From NCBI RefSeq assembly GCF_900199185.1, contig NZ_OBMI01000003.1, positions 186,001-250,000 of the forward strand: DNA of 64,000 nt, read 5' to 3'. Shown here in pieces: positions 36,187 through 47,289 of the stretch. The notes under the pieces were generated by a model that made no database searches, was not told where the DNA came from, and saw only the letters and a list, made by a program, of their open reading frames with translations. Position 1 is the stretch's first letter, and each line of letters opens with the position of its first letter. This DNA comes from Sphingomonas guangdongensis. GTDB taxonomy: Bacteria > Pseudomonadota > Alphaproteobacteria > Sphingomonadales > Sphingomonadaceae. A program made the position numbers and the translations under genes.

Positions 36187-37754
36187 GCCGCCTCCAGCGC
36201 GCGGGGCAGGCGTACCGTGAAGCAGGCGCCGGGCCCGTCGTCGTTCCGCGATTCGACCATGATGCTGCCCCCATGCCCGTCGACGATCGTCCGGGCAATC
36301 GCGAGGCCCAGGCCCGAGTGCTGCCCGAATGCTTCGCTGGCGGGGCGTACCGAATGGAAGCGCCGGAACACGGCGTCGCGCGCCTCCTCCGGCACGCCTG
36401 GTCCTTGGTCCTCGACCTGGATCACCAGCTCCTCCGTATCGGCGCCGACGGTCACTCGAATGGTGGCGCCGTCGGGGGAGAAGGACAGGGCATTGTCGAT
36501 CAGGTTTTCGAACACGCGCTCCAGCCGCGTACCCTCGCCCAGCACCGTGGCCGGCTGAGCCGTCGCGGTGATGTCGAGCGTGAGGGTGACGCCGCGCTCG
36601 ATCCCCCTCGCGCGACGCTGCTTCACCAGCCCCTCCAGCATTGCCGCGACCGCCACCGGCTCGAACTTGGCACGGCTGAGCTGCGCATCGAGGCGCGAGG
36701 CTTCGGAGATGTCGGTGATCAGCCGGTCGAGCCGGTGGACGTCGTCGCGGACGATCGCGAGCAGCCGCTCCTGCAACGAAGGATCGCGCACCCGTCCCAA
36801 TCCCTCGACGGCCGACCGGAGCGAGGCGAGCGGATTCTTGAGCTCATGGGTGACGTCGGCCGCAAATGCCTCGGTTGCGTCGATCCGGGCGCGCAGTGCG
36901 CCGCTCATGTCGGAGAGCGCGCGGGCGAGCAGCCCGATCTCGTCACGGCGCTCCGGCAACCGCGGAACCACTACCTCGCGCGCGCGCCCCAGCCGCACCC
37001 GGACCGCGGCGCGCGCCAGACGGCGCAGCGGACGGACGATGGTGCGGGCGAGAAAGAGCGAGAGCAGGGTGGAGAGCAGGAAAGCGATGCCGAGCACCAC
37101 GGCGAGCCGGAAGCGCTCGATCCGCACGGTGTTGGTAATGTCGATCGCGTTGGCGGTGGTGAAGACAGTGCCGCCCCCGTAGTTCGCCGCGGCCGTGATC
37201 ACCGGGGTACGATCGGGCGCGCGCCAGACACTGGCACGAGCGACCGCCGGGTCGCGGGCGGCCTGCACGTCCGGCCAGTCGAACCCGCGCTCGTGCGCCC
37301 GCTCGCGGAACAGCGGTGGGCGGACCGCGCGCACCACCGTGTCGATCACCGCATCGAGGAAGCGGGCGACATCCTGCTGCCACGGGTCCTTGTCGGGGTC
37401 GCGCAGCACGGCGTTGCGCGAGCCCCAGTTGCGGGTGTCGGCGATCAGGTGCCCGGCAAGGTCGTAGACCCGGAGCCGCGCGCCCGTGTCGCGGGCATAG
37501 CCCATCAGCAGCGCACGATGTCCGTCCGGCGGCGTCGCCGCGAGCGCGTCGGCAATCAGCCGCGCCTCGCGGCTCGCCTGCGCGATACGGCTGTCGAGGA
37601 TACGGCTGCGAAAGCTGTCGAGGTAGAAAAATCCGCCCGCCAGCAGCGCGAGCGCGATGATGTTCACCGCCAGAATGCGCGGGGTGAGCGAGACCCTGGA
37701 CGACCACAGCAGGCGAAGGTCGCGCTCGCTCTCGCGTCCGGCGGCCGACATCAC
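36183..37754 (-). CDS. chvG: Sensor histidine kinase ChvG/ExoS type
   Basis: 523 residues. Two membrane spans (about 28-46 and 230-250) enclose a periplasmic sensor domain of about 180 residues. A HAMP segment ([14 protein letters not shown]) leads into the kinase core: the H-box is [17 protein letters not shown], followed by N ([12 protein letters not shown]), G1 (VEDQGPGVP) and G2 ([16 protein letters not shown]) boxes. ChvG is an acid and envelope-stress sensor in rhizobia. The start is GTG 37754 or ATG 37751; the first overlaps chvI by 4 bases. Its neighbours (chvI, hprK, pckA) match known alphaproteobacterial order. Confidence 0.94.
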   Translation of the reverse strand: MMSAAGRESERDLRLLWSSRVSLTPRILAVNIIALALLAGGFFYLDSFRSRILDSRIAQASREARLIADALAATPPDGHRALLMGYARDTGARLRVYDLAGHLIADTRNWGSRNAVLRDPDKDPWQQDVARFLDAVIDTVVRAVRPPLFRERAHERGFDWPDVQAARDPAVARASVWRAPDRTPVITAAANYGGGTVFTTANAIDITNTVRIERFRLAVVLGIAFLLSTLLSLFLARTIVRPLRRLARAAVRVRLGRAREVVVPRLPERRDEIGLLARALSDMSGALRARIDATEAFAADVTHELKNPLASLRSAVEGLGRVRDPSLQERLLAIVRDDVHRLDRLITDISEASRLDAQLSRAKFEPVAVAAMLEGLVKQRRARGIERGVTLTLDITATAQPATVLGEGTRLERVFENLIDNALSFSPDGATIRVTVGADTEELVIQVEDQGPGVPEEARDAVFRRFHSVRPASEAFGQHSGLGLAIARTIVDGHGGSIMVESRNDDGPGACFTVRLPRALEAA

Positions 37755-38458
37755 TCCTCGGAAAAGCGGTACCCCGCCCCGTAGAGCGTTTCGATCGCGT
37801 CGAACGCCGGATCGACCTCGCGGAACTTGCGGCGGACGCGCTTAATGTGGCTGTCGATGGTGCGGTCGTCGACGTAGATGTCGTCCTGGTACGCGGCGTC
37901 CATCAGCTGGTTGCGCGTCTTTACGATGCCGGGCCGCTGCGCCAGCGTCTCCAGAATCAGGAACTCCGTCACGGTCAGCGTCACCGGCCGCCCGTCCCAC
38001 AGCACCTTGTGGCGTGCCGGATCCATGTTGAGCCGGCCGCGATCGATCGGCGGCTGCGCGTCCTCGCTGCTCGCCGCCTCGCTGCCGCCCGCGGTCTCGA
38101 CCCGGCGCAGGATGGCGCGGATGCGGGCGATCAGCAGTCGCTGGCTGAAGGGCTTGGCGATGTAATCGTCCGCACCCATCGCGAGGCCGAGCGCCTCGTC
38201 GAGCTCGTCGTCCTTGCTGGTGAGGAAGATGACCGGCACGGCGCTGCGCTCCCGCAGGCGGCGGAGCAGCTCCAGCCCGTCGAGCCGCGGCATCTTGATG
38301 TCGAGAACCGCCAGGTCGGGCGGGTTGTCGATCAGCGCCTTAAGCGCCGCCTCGCCGTCCGAATAGACCCGCGTGAGGAAGCCTTCGGTCTGCAACGCGA
38401 TCGACACGGAGGTGAGAATGTTCCTGTCGTCGTCGACGAGCGCGATGGTGGCTGTCAT
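37751..38458 (-). CDS. chvI: Response regulator ChvI
   Basis: 235 residues of the OmpR/PhoB type. The receiver domain (1-120) has the acidic pocket ([10 protein letters not shown]), the phosphorylated aspartate in [14 protein letters not shown], and the conserved lysine in [13 protein letters not shown]. The C-terminal winged helix (about 140-232) contains [17 protein letters not shown] and [18 protein letters not shown]. It is the first gene of the leftward run and diverges from pckA; in related bacteria ChvI regulates pckA, which makes autoregulation and pckA control plausible here. Confidence 0.95.
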   Translation of the reverse strand: MTATIALVDDDRNILTSVSIALQTEGFLTRVYSDGEAALKALIDNPPDLAVLDIKMPRLDGLELLRRLRERSAVPVIFLTSKDDELDEALGLAMGADDYIAKPFSQRLLIARIRAILRRVETAGGSEAASSEDAQPPIDRGRLNMDPARHKVLWDGRPVTLTVTEFLILETLAQRPGIVKTRNQLMDAAYQDDIYVDDRTIDSHIKRVRRKFREVDPAFDAIETLYGAGYRFSEE

Positions 38459-38507
38459 GCAAGGCGGGTTAGTCTAAGATCCTCCCCGCCTCAATCGCCG
38501 CGCGCAC

Positions 38508-38542
38508 ATTGGTTTGACGCATAACCAATCGCGGCGTAGAAG
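38508..38542 (+). promoter_or_regulatory. Palindrome and predicted promoter between chvI and pckA
   Basis: ATTGGTT (38508-38514) and AACCAAT (38523-38529) form a perfect 7-bp inverted repeat with an 8-base spacer. It overlaps a predicted pckA promoter: TTGACG (38514-38519), 17-base spacer, TAGAAG (38537-38542). A regulator bound to the palindrome would sit on the -35 element. A ChvI site is a reasonable guess, but I cannot confirm the consensus. Confidence 0.45.
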
Positions 38543-38598
38543 CAACAAAGCAGAACAGGCGGCCGCGATGTCGCCGGGAACCACTGGGAGGACCATCG

Positions 38599-40206
38599 TT
38601 GACCAATCGCACGCCTGCGCTCGGCCTGGACGCCGTCGGCATCCACACCGATGCCGAGCTGTTCTGGAACCTGACCACCGGCCCGCTGGTCGAGCATGCG
38701 GTCCGGCGCGGGGAAGGGCGGCTCGCCGCCGACGGTCCGCTGGTGGTCGAGACGGGGCGCCACACGGGCCGCAGCGCGCAGGACAAGTTCATCGTCCGCG
38801 ATGCGGAAACGGATGGGACGATCTGGTGGGGCAAGTCGAACAAGGCGATGGCGCCGGAGGCGTTCGCCAACTTAAAGGCCGACTTCCTCGCCGCGCTCGC
38901 GGCCAAGGACACGCTGTTCGTCCAAGACCTGTACGGCGGCTCGCAGAAAGGCCACCGCGTCCACGTCCGGGTGGTTAACGAACTCGCCTGGCACAACCTG
39001 TTCATCCGCACGATGCTGGTCCGTCCCGAGCCGGGGGAACTCGCCGGCTTCACCCCCGAATACACCATCATCGATCTGCCGAGCGTCGTCGCCGATCCCG
39101 AGCGCCACGGCTGCCGCAGCGACACGGTGATCGCGGTGAACCTGTCGGAGAAGCTTATCCTGATCGGGGGGACGAAATACGCCGGCGAGATGAAGAAGTC
39201 GGTGTTCGGGCTGCTCAACTATCTGCTGCCGGCGGACGGGATCATGCCGATGCACTGTTCGGCCAACATGGCGCACGACGGCAGCAACACCGCGGTCTTC
39301 TTCGGCCTCTCGGGCACCGGCAAGACGACGCTCTCCGCCGATGCCTCGCGCACGCTGATCGGCGACGACGAGCATGGCTGGTCGGACGAAGCGGTCTTCA
39401 ACTTCGAAGGCGGCTGCTACGCCAAGATGATCCGCCTGTCGGCCGAGGCCGAGCCGGAAATCTTCGCAACCACCAAGCGATTCGGCACGGTGCTGGAGAA
39501 CGTGGTGATGGACTCGGAGACGCGCGCGCTCGACCTCGACGACAACAGCTTGGCCGAGAACAGCCGCGCCGCCTATCCGATCGACTTCATCCCGAACGCC
39601 TCGGCGCGGAACCTGGGGCCGGTCCCGACCAACATCATCTTCCTCACCGCCGACGCCTACGGCGTGCTGCCGCCGATCGCTCGGCTGACGCCCGACCAGG
39701 CGATGTATCACTTCCTGTCCGGCTATACAGCGCGGGTCGCGGGTACCGAGATCGGCGTGACGGAGCCGGAGGCGACCTTCTCCACCTGCTTCGGCGCGCC
39801 GTTCATGCCGCGACACCCGAGCGTCTACGGCAACCTGCTGAAGGACCGGATCGCGCGCGGTAGAGTCAGCTGCTGGCTGGTCAACACCGGCTGGACCGGC
39901 GGCAAGTACGGCGTCGGCACCCGCATGCCGATCCGCGTCACCCGCGCGCTGCTCAACGCCGCACTAGACGGCAGCCTGGCGCGCGCCGAGTTCCGCCGTG
40001 ACCCGAACTTCGGCTTCCAGGTGCCGGTCGCGGTACCGGGGGTGGACGCAGCGATCCTAGATCCGCGCGCGACGTGGGCCGACCCCGCCGAATACGACGC
40101 CACGGCGGCGAAGCTGGTCGACCAGTTCGTCGCCAACTTCGCGCAGTTCGCGGATCATGTCGACTCGGGTGTGCGGGAGGCGGCGCCAGTGGTGAGGGCG
40201 GCGTAG
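38599..40206 (+). CDS. pckA: Phosphoenolpyruvate carboxykinase (ATP)
   Basis: 535 residues, full length. It converts oxaloacetate and ATP to phosphoenolpyruvate, the first committed step of gluconeogenesis. The kinase-1a loop is [13 protein letters not shown], kinase-2 and metal residues lie in [11 protein letters not shown], and the [14 protein letters not shown] start (here [12 protein letters not shown]) and [13 protein letters not shown] motif are intact. The start is TTG at 38599, supported by GGGAGGA nine bases upstream. It diverges from chvI, matching the pckA-chvI-chvG order of rhizobia. Confidence 0.97.
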   Translation: MTNRTPALGLDAVGIHTDAELFWNLTTGPLVEHAVRRGEGRLAADGPLVVETGRHTGRSAQDKFIVRDAETDGTIWWGKSNKAMAPEAFANLKADFLAALAAKDTLFVQDLYGGSQKGHRVHVRVVNELAWHNLFIRTMLVRPEPGELAGFTPEYTIIDLPSVVADPERHGCRSDTVIAVNLSEKLILIGGTKYAGEMKKSVFGLLNYLLPADGIMPMHCSANMAHDGSNTAVFFGLSGTGKTTLSADASRTLIGDDEHGWSDEAVFNFEGGCYAKMIRLSAEAEPEIFATTKRFGTVLENVVMDSETRALDLDDNSLAENSRAAYPIDFIPNASARNLGPVPTNIIFLTADAYGVLPPIARLTPDQAMYHFLSGYTARVAGTEIGVTEPEATFSTCFGAPFMPRHPSVYGNLLKDRIARGRVSCWLVNTGWTGGKYGVGTRMPIRVTRALLNAALDGSLARAEFRRDPNFGFQVPVAVPGVDAAILDPRATWADPAEYDATAAKLVDQFVANFAQFADHVDSGVREAAPVVRAA

Positions 40207-40259
40207 GGCCCGGCGGGTCAAGTGCGGCTGAAGCCGTACTAGCCGCTTGCGCGGCGGTG

Positions 40260-40369
40260 CTTTGATACGCGCCTCCGCCTGCGCTCAATCGCTATTCAGC
40301 ACGCACGATGTTGTCATAGTGCCGTTCGTGCTGCGTAGCCGCTGAGCTTGTTTAAGCGGCGTATCAAAG
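40260..40369. repeat. Intergenic inverted repeat, GTGCTG/CTGAGTAG-related type (copy 1)
   Basis: CTTTGATACGC (40260-40270) is the exact reverse complement of GCGTATCAAAG (40359-40369). Inside lie a second, weaker inverted pair around CAGCACGCAC and GTTCGTGCTG. The element resembles the larger repeat at 61534-61660 in its internal motifs. It lies between pckA and mscS. Confidence 0.65.
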
Positions 40370-40444
40370 GACCTGCTTCAGGCGCCGATCCCTCGCTGAC
40401 CTTTGCGGCGATGACCGGTGGTGCCAAGGAACGTGCATGACGCA

Positions 40445-40460
40445 GGGCCGTTTGCGGCCC
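40445..40460 (+). terminator. Short GC hairpin before mscS
   Basis: GGGCCG (40445-40450), loop TTTG, CGGCCC (40455-40460) form a perfect hairpin ending one base before the chosen mscS GTG. No T-run follows. It could terminate pckA transcription weakly or hinder ribosome binding at the mscS start. Confidence 0.4.
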
Positions 40461-40461
40461 C

Positions 40462-41532
40462 GTGCTGGACCTCGATCTCGACCGCCTGACGCTGCCGACC
40501 TCGGTGGAGAACCTGCTGATCGCCAGCGGGGCGGTGGTGATCGCGTTGGTCGTGCATGCGGTCGCTTTCGCGCTCGCGCGTCGGGTCGCTGCACGGACGC
40601 CCGACACGCTCGACGACGCTGCGGTCCAGCTTGCCAGGCGGCCGGTGCGGTGGATCACGGTGGCGGTGCTGCTGGCAGCGGCGCGGCGTTTCCTGTCGCT
40701 GCCAGCGTGGGCGGACGAGGCGTGGCAGCTTGCCGCGGCGATGATCGTGCCCGGGCTGGTCGGCTGGCTCTGCATCACGCTGGTCCGAGTGTACGTCCGC
40801 GCGGTCGAGCTGCGCTACGACATCAGCGTCGCCGACAATCTGCGCGCGCGGCGCCGCCGCACCCGTACGACGATCCTCGGTCGTATCGCCGTGCTGCTGG
40901 TCGCGCTGGTGACGGTCGCGCTCATGCTGCTGGCGATCCCGAGCATCCGGAGCGTCGGCATCACGCTGATGGCGTCGGCGGGCCTCGCCGGGCTCGCGGT
41001 CGGCGCCGCCGCGCAGCCCGCGCTGAAGAACCTGATCGCAGGCGTCCAGCTCGCCTTCACCGAGCCGATCCGGATCGACGACGTCCTGATCATCGAGGGC
41101 GAGTGGGGCAAGGTGGAGGAAATCCGCCTGACCTATGTCGTGGTTGCGCTATGGGACGAGCGGCGGCTGATCGTTCCCGTATCGCGCTTTCTGGAGCAGC
41201 CGTTCCAGAACTGGACGCGCAACACCAGCCAGCTGCTCGGCAGCGCCTTCTTCTGGCTCGATCCGACCGCCGACATACCGCGGCTGCGCGTCAGGTTCGA
41301 GGAGATCGTGCGCGCCAACCCGCGCTGGGACGGTCGCGCCTGCGTGCTGCAGGTGACGGACACCAAGCCCGACGCGATCGAGGTGCGGGTGCTCGCGACC
41401 GCCAAGGACGCGCCCACCGCCTTCGACCTGCGCTGCGACCTGCGCGAGGGCGTGCTCGCCTTCATCCGCGACGAGATGCCGGAGGCGCTGCCGCGCGGAC
41501 GGCAGGTGGTGGAGTGGAAGGCTACGCCTTGA
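40462..41532 (+). CDS. Mechanosensitive channel, MscS family
   Basis: 356 residues. It opens under membrane tension to release solutes during osmotic downshock. Hydrophobic spans lie at about 18-40, 67-83, 92-112, 133-153 and the pore-lining helix near 168-185 (MASAGLAGLAVGAAAQPALKN, read over two parts), which has the Ala/Gly packing typical of TM3. The beta domain follows, with GVQLAFTEPIRIDDVLII and the NWTRNTSQL segment. The GTG start has a weak ribosome site and a hairpin directly in front. It overlaps the converging DUF885 gene by 11 bases. Confidence 0.92.
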   Translation: MLDLDLDRLTLPTSVENLLIASGAVVIALVVHAVAFALARRVAARTPDTLDDAAVQLARRPVRWITVAVLLAAARRFLSLPAWADEAWQLAAAMIVPGLVGWLCITLVRVYVRAVELRYDISVADNLRARRRRTRTTILGRIAVLLVALVTVALMLLAIPSIRSVGITLMASAGLAGLAVGAAAQPALKNLIAGVQLAFTEPIRIDDVLIIEGEWGKVEEIRLTYVVVALWDERRLIVPVSRFLEQPFQNWTRNTSQLLGSAFFWLDPTADIPRLRVRFEEIVRANPRWDGRACVLQVTDTKPDAIEVRVLATAKDAPTAFDLRCDLREGVLAFIRDEMPEALPRGRQVVEWKATP

Positions 41533-43321
41533 TCCACCTTTCCACGTCGGCCGCGACCACGCTGAGCGGCCGGCTGCCGCCGCCGACCACCAGCTGGTTG
41601 TAGTCCCGCACGTCGAACCGGGCGCCCAGCGCCGCCTTTGCCCGCTCACGCTGGCGATTGAGCTCGTTGTGCCCGACCTTGTAGCCGCACGCCTGGCCCG
41701 GCCACACGCAGTAGCGATCGATCTCGCTGGCGACGCCTTCCACCGTGTCGCCATTGACCTCGGCGAACCACTGCCGCGCGCGGTCGCGGGTCCAGCGCTG
41801 GTCGTGGAGTCCGGTATCGGCGACCAGCCGCGCGGCGCGGAACACCATGGAGTTGAGGTAGCCGAGCCGCCCCACGGGATCGTCGTCGTACACGCCAAGC
41901 TCGCCCGCGGTCTGCTCGGCATAGAGCGCCCAGCCCTCCGAATAAGGATTGAAGTCCATCAGCGCGCGCAGAAGCGGCAGTCGCTGGCTGTACTCGCCCT
42001 CCCAGACATGCCCGGGGATCGCTTCGTGGTAGGTGAGCGTCGGCAGGTTCCAGCGGGTGTGCGCGGCCGGATCCTTGAGGTTGATCCAGAAGCGGCCCGG
42101 CACCTTGCCGTCGATCGAGCCCGGACCGCCGTACGCGCCGGGCGCGCCCGCTTCCTCGGCGATCGCGATGCGCCGTACCTCGACATTGCCGCGCGTCAGC
42201 GTGCGAAAGGCGCGGGGCAGGCGGGGGCGGAGATCGTCAAGACGGCCCTGGATGAACGCGATGATCTCCGCGCGTCCCTTGTCACCGGCCGAGAAGGCGA
42301 AGCGGGGATCGGTAGCGAGCGCCCGCATCCGCACACCGACGCTGCCCTGCGTCATGCCGAGCGAGCGAAGGATCGGCTCCATCTCGGCCTGGAGCTCGGC
42401 GATTTGGGCCAGGCCGGTCCGGTGCAGCTCGGCCGGTGGCGCCGTGGTGGTGGTCGCGGCGCGCAGTGCCCAGGCGTAATAGCGCGCGCCGTCCGGCAGC
42501 TTCCACACGCCGGCGTCCGAGCGGGCGAGGCGGCGGTGCGCCTCCAGCTCCGCGATCTGCCGATCGAGCGCGGGGCCGACCTGGTCGCGCACGAGCGCCT
42601 CGGCTTTCTCTACCCGATCGCCGCCGTACGCGGCGGCGCGGGTCGCGAGCGAGGTGACGACGCGCGCTTCTCCGGGCGCGGTGTCGCGGGTCTGGCGAAG
42701 CTGGCGGAGCGTCACGTCGAGCGAGAAGTCGGGTGCGATCACCCCCTGCGCCCGCGCCTCGCGCAGGCGCGCCGTCTCCGCATCCAGCGCCTGCGGCCAC
42801 CGGGCGAGCCGCGCTAGGTAGGCGTCGGCATCGCTCGCCCGCTCGATGCTGTGGGTCGCGTCCAGGAAGTTGGGCGTGTCGAGATACCGGCCCATGTTCT
42901 GCGCGACGACATAGGGCCCGTTGCGGAAGCCGCCGATCGCGACGTCGCCGTAGGGGAAGGCGAAGCCGTCGAGCGCCGTCTGATAGGCGGTCCGCGCGAC
43001 GCTCAGATGCCTGGCGCTGTCGGGATCGACGCTCGTCGCTGGCAGCGCGTCGATCCGGCGCACGGCGTCCTGCAGCCACGCGATGCGGCGCGCGCGACCG
43101 GCTGGCGTCGGATCGGCGACCTGCCGCTTCAGCGCGGCGCGGGGACCAGTGTCGACGCCCAGGCTGGTCGCACTCTCCGGCGCGAGCCGCATGTATTCCT
43201 CGGCCAGTGTCTCTGCCAGCGCCCGGCCGGTGCGTGCCTGCGCGGCGAGCGGAGCGGGAAGGGTGGCGAGCGTCAGGCCGGCGATGCCGCTGCCGATCAC
43301 GTCGCGGCGGGTGGGAGTCAC
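41522..43321 (-). CDS. DUF885 family protein, predicted secreted hydrolase
   Basis: 599 residues. The GTG at 43321 overlaps the NfeD stop and starts a Tat-type signal peptide (TPTRRDVIGSGIAGL ending AAQA), preferable to a longer frame reaching 43429. DUF885 proteins have metallopeptidase-like sequences; the motif YHEAIPGHVWEGEY near residue 435 fits a zinc-binding HEAxPGH pattern, and WALYAEQTAGELG carries a likely third ligand. The family is annotated as uncharacterised or dipeptidase-like. Tat export implies it folds, with cofactor, before reaching the periplasm. Confidence 0.85.
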   Translation of the reverse strand: MTPTRRDVIGSGIAGLTLATLPAPLAAQARTGRALAETLAEEYMRLAPESATSLGVDTGPRAALKRQVADPTPAGRARRIAWLQDAVRRIDALPATSVDPDSARHLSVARTAYQTALDGFAFPYGDVAIGGFRNGPYVVAQNMGRYLDTPNFLDATHSIERASDADAYLARLARWPQALDAETARLREARAQGVIAPDFSLDVTLRQLRQTRDTAPGEARVVTSLATRAAAYGGDRVEKAEALVRDQVGPALDRQIAELEAHRRLARSDAGVWKLPDGARYYAWALRAATTTTAPPAELHRTGLAQIAELQAEMEPILRSLGMTQGSVGVRMRALATDPRFAFSAGDKGRAEIIAFIQGRLDDLRPRLPRAFRTLTRGNVEVRRIAIAEEAGAPGAYGGPGSIDGKVPGRFWINLKDPAAHTRWNLPTLTYHEAIPGHVWEGEYSQRLPLLRALMDFNPYSEGWALYAEQTAGELGVYDDDPVGRLGYLNSMVFRAARLVADTGLHDQRWTRDRARQWFAEVNGDTVEGVASEIDRYCVWPGQACGYKVGHNELNRQRERAKAALGARFDVRDYNQLVVGGGSRPLSVVAADVERWIKA

Positions 43322-43776
43322 GAGTGCGTCTCCAGTGTGGGCAGGGGTTCGACGGTGAGCGCGGCGCCGCTGCCGCCGGTGATCCGGGCCCGGGCTCCGG
43401 CGGGCAGGTCGGGGCCGTGCGCCAGCCATTCACCGTCGCCGACCCGGACGCGGCCAGTGCCGTTCTCGATTGCCTGGACGACCGTCACGGTCTGTCCCAG
43501 CAGACGGGCGACCCGGTCGTTGAGCAGCGGGTCGGCGCTCGCGACCGGGTTCTCGCGGTAGTATTTGCGCCCCAGCCACACCGCGATCGCCGACCAGGCA
43601 GCGAAGCTCAGCAGCTGGGCGGCGACCGGGAGCTCGGGGAACAGCAGCAGGAACGCGCCGGTGACCGCGGCGGCGGCGGCGAGGAAAACCAGGAACACGC
43701 CTGGTACCAGCAGCTCCGCCCCGCCGAGCACCACAGCGGCGACCAGCCACCAGGTGGCCAATCCATCCACCTCCAT
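43318..43776 (-). CDS. NfeD family membrane protein
   Basis: 152 residues. Three membrane spans fill about 9-95 (WWLVAAVVLGGAELLVPG, LAAAAAVTGAFLLLF, LLSFAAWSAIAVWLG), and a C-terminal OB-fold follows (about 95-150; GQTVTVVQAIENGTGRVRVGDGEW). Short NfeD proteins pair with SPFH/stomatin proteins, and the partner gene lies directly upstream with a 5-base gap. It overlaps the DUF885 gene by 4 bases (GTGA). The role is membrane organisation or protein quality control. Confidence 0.92.
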   Translation of the reverse strand: MEVDGLATWWLVAAVVLGGAELLVPGVFLVFLAAAAAVTGAFLLLFPELPVAAQLLSFAAWSAIAVWLGRKYYRENPVASADPLLNDRVARLLGQTVTVVQAIENGTGRVRVGDGEWLAHGPDLPAGARARITGGSGAALTVEPLPTLETHS

Positions 43777-43781
43777 GCCGA

Positions 43782-44750
43782 TCAGCCTTCTGCCCGGTCA
43801 GCGCGGACCCGCGGCACGCCGGGCTCGGCCGGGCGGACCGGCGCACCCGACAGCGCCTCCTTGGCGAGCTCGCCGATCCCGCCCAGCGTCCCGATCAGCT
43901 GGGTCGCCTCGACCGGGAACAGGATGGTCTTGGCGTTAGGGCTGGTCGCGAACTTGCCGACCGCCTCCACATATTTCTGCGCGATGAAATAGTTGAGCGA
44001 CTGGGTCCCGCCGTTCTCGATTGCGTCGGACACGACCTGGGTAGCCTTGGCTTCCGCCTCCGCCTGGCGCTCCCGCGCCTCGGCGTCGCGGAAGGCGGAC
44101 TCGCGCCGGCCTTCGGCCTCCAGGATGCGCGCCTGCTTCTGGCCCTCCGCCCGCAGGATCTCGGACGCTCGCGTGCCCTCCGCCTCCAGGATGTTGGCGC
44201 GCTTCTCTCGCTCGGCCTTCATCTGACGCCCCATCGCCGACACTATGTCGGCGGGCGGGCGGATGTCCTTGATCTCGACGCGGGTGATCTTGACCCCCCA
44301 CGGCACCGTCGCGTGATCGACGACGGAGAGCAGCCGCGCGTTGATCTCGTCGCGCTTCGAGAGCGTCTCGTCCAGGTCCATGCTGCCCATCACGGTCCGC
44401 AGGTTGGTGGTGGTGAGCTGGAGCAGCGCAACGTAGAGGTCCGACACCTCGTACGCCGCCTTGGGCGCGTCGAGCACCTGGAAGAAGACGACGCCATCGG
44501 TGGAGACGATCGCGTTGTCCTTGGTGATGATCTCCTGCCCCGGAATATCGATCACCTGCTCCATCATGTTCACCCGCCGGCCGACCCGGTAGAAGAAGGC
44601 GGGGTAGAAGTTGAAGCCGGGCGACGCGGTGGTGGTGTAGCGGCCGAAATGCTCAATCGTGTATTGATAGCCCTGGCGCACGATCTTGATCGAGGCGAAC
44701 AGGTAGAAGACGACCAGCGCCAGGATCAGCGCAGCGGCGATAAGACCCAT
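43782..44750 (-). CDS. SPFH/Band 7 (stomatin-like) membrane protein
   Basis: 322 residues. One N-terminal membrane span is followed by the SPFH domain ([39 protein letters not shown]) and an Ala/Glu-rich coiled coil with repeats of ILEAEG (about 200-245) that promotes oligomer rings. It resembles QmcA. The ATG at 44750 has GGGGGAG eight bases upstream; an in-frame GTG at 44771 contains that ribosome site and is unlikely. It forms a pair with the NfeD gene. Confidence 0.93.
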   Translation of the reverse strand: MGLIAAALILALVVFYLFASIKIVRQGYQYTIEHFGRYTTTASPGFNFYPAFFYRVGRRVNMMEQVIDIPGQEIITKDNAIVSTDGVVFFQVLDAPKAAYEVSDLYVALLQLTTTNLRTVMGSMDLDETLSKRDEINARLLSVVDHATVPWGVKITRVEIKDIRPPADIVSAMGRQMKAEREKRANILEAEGTRASEILRAEGQKQARILEAEGRRESAFRDAEARERQAEAEAKATQVVSDAIENGGTQSLNYFIAQKYVEAVGKFATSPNAKTILFPVEATQLIGTLGGIGELAKEALSGAPVRPAEPGVPRVRADRAEG

Positions 44751-44823
44751 CAGCAAACTCCCCCGGGGCACAGACGGTACGACTCCGCTGGCGACCCGGC
44801 CGCATCGCTAGCATAAGCACCCG

Positions 44824-45636
44824 ATGTCCGCACCCCGAAGGCTCAGCCCCCGCTCGCTCCTGTTCCTGCCCGCGTCCAACCCGCGCGCCGTCGCAAAGGC
44901 GCGGATGCTGAAGGCGGACTGCGTCGTGCTCGACCTGGAGGATGCGGTCCCCCGCAGCGACAAGGCGGCGGCGCGGGCGGCTGCGGTGGCGGCGGTGGCC
45001 GAGGGGTTCGGGCCGCGGCTGACGGCGATCCGGATCAACGGCGTCGCGGACGGCGAGCACACCGACGACCTGGAGGCCGTCGCGGCGTCGGTCGCCGACT
45101 ATGTCGTGCTGCCCAAGGTGGAGAACGCGTCGGATGCGGCGGTGGTCGGGAGCGCCTGCCGCCGCCCAGTGCTGGCGATGATCGAGACACCGCCTGGCGT
45201 GCTGGCGGCGGCGGAGATCGCTGAGGTGGCGGCGGTGCACGGGCTGATCGCCGGGGTCAACGACCTCAGGGCCTCGCTCGGCATCCCCGCCGGCGCGGAC
45301 CGGGCGGGTGTCGCGCTGGCGCTACAGACCGTCGTCCTCGCGGCGCGCGCGAGCGGAGGCTGGGCGATCGACGGCGTATTTAATCTGCTCGACGACACGG
45401 ACGGGCTGGTCGCCGAGTGCCGCGCGGGACGCGACATGGGGTTCGATGGCAAGTCGCTGATCCACCCGGGCCAGGTCGACGCCTGCAACCGGGCGTTCGG
45501 CCCGAGCGACGCGGAAGTGGAGGACGCCCGCGCGCTCCTCGCCGCGGCGACGGACGGCGCCGAGCGGTTCCGCGGGCGCATGATCGAGGCGATGCACGTT
45601 GCGCAGGCGCAGGCGGTGGTGGCGCGAGTTCGATAG
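44824..45636 (+). CDS. HpcH/HpaI family CoA-ester lyase (CitE-like)
   Basis: 270 residues. Family members cleave or form CoA esters such as malyl-, citramalyl- or citryl-CoA, or act as thioesterases. The TIM-barrel start RSLLFLPASNPRAVAKA, the metal and CoA region LDLEDAVPRSDK, the segment LAMIETPPGVL, and the C-terminal GFDGKSLIHPGQV are all diagnostic. No accompanying citD, citF or CoA-transferase gene is near, so the substrate is not determined. Confidence 0.9.
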   Translation: MSAPRRLSPRSLLFLPASNPRAVAKARMLKADCVVLDLEDAVPRSDKAAARAAAVAAVAEGFGPRLTAIRINGVADGEHTDDLEAVAASVADYVVLPKVENASDAAVVGSACRRPVLAMIETPPGVLAAAEIAEVAAVHGLIAGVNDLRASLGIPAGADRAGVALALQTVVLAARASGGWAIDGVFNLLDDTDGLVAECRAGRDMGFDGKSLIHPGQVDACNRAFGPSDAEVEDARALLAAATDGAERFRGRMIEAMHVAQAQAVVARVR

Positions 45637-45640
45637 CTCG

Positions 45641-45738
45641 TCACCCCAGCGAAGGCCGGAGTCCATGTCTCGACCGGTCAACGGCACCGTTGCTCCCACC
45701 CGAGACAGACACGCATGCCAGCCTGCGCTGGCATGACG
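45641..45738. repeat. Intergenic inverted repeat, CCCCAGC/GCCAGC type (copy 3)
   Basis: It opens TCACCCCAGCGAAGGCCGGAG and closes GCCAGCCTGCGCTGGCATGACG, matching copies 1 and 2 closely at both ends, with a variable middle. It lies between the co-directional CoA-ester lyase and guaB genes, beginning 4 bases after the lyase stop. Confidence 0.8.
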
Positions 45739-45755
45739 GTTGAACAACCACCTAG

Positions 45756-47285
<1,530 letters not shown>

Positions 47286-47289
47286 GCGG

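Noticed and set aside
40437..41603. Open frame from ATG 40437 as the gene after pckA
   Set aside because: It has a better ribosome site, but its translation is Arg/Gly-rich nonsense, while the overlapping frame from 40462 is a clear MscS protein.
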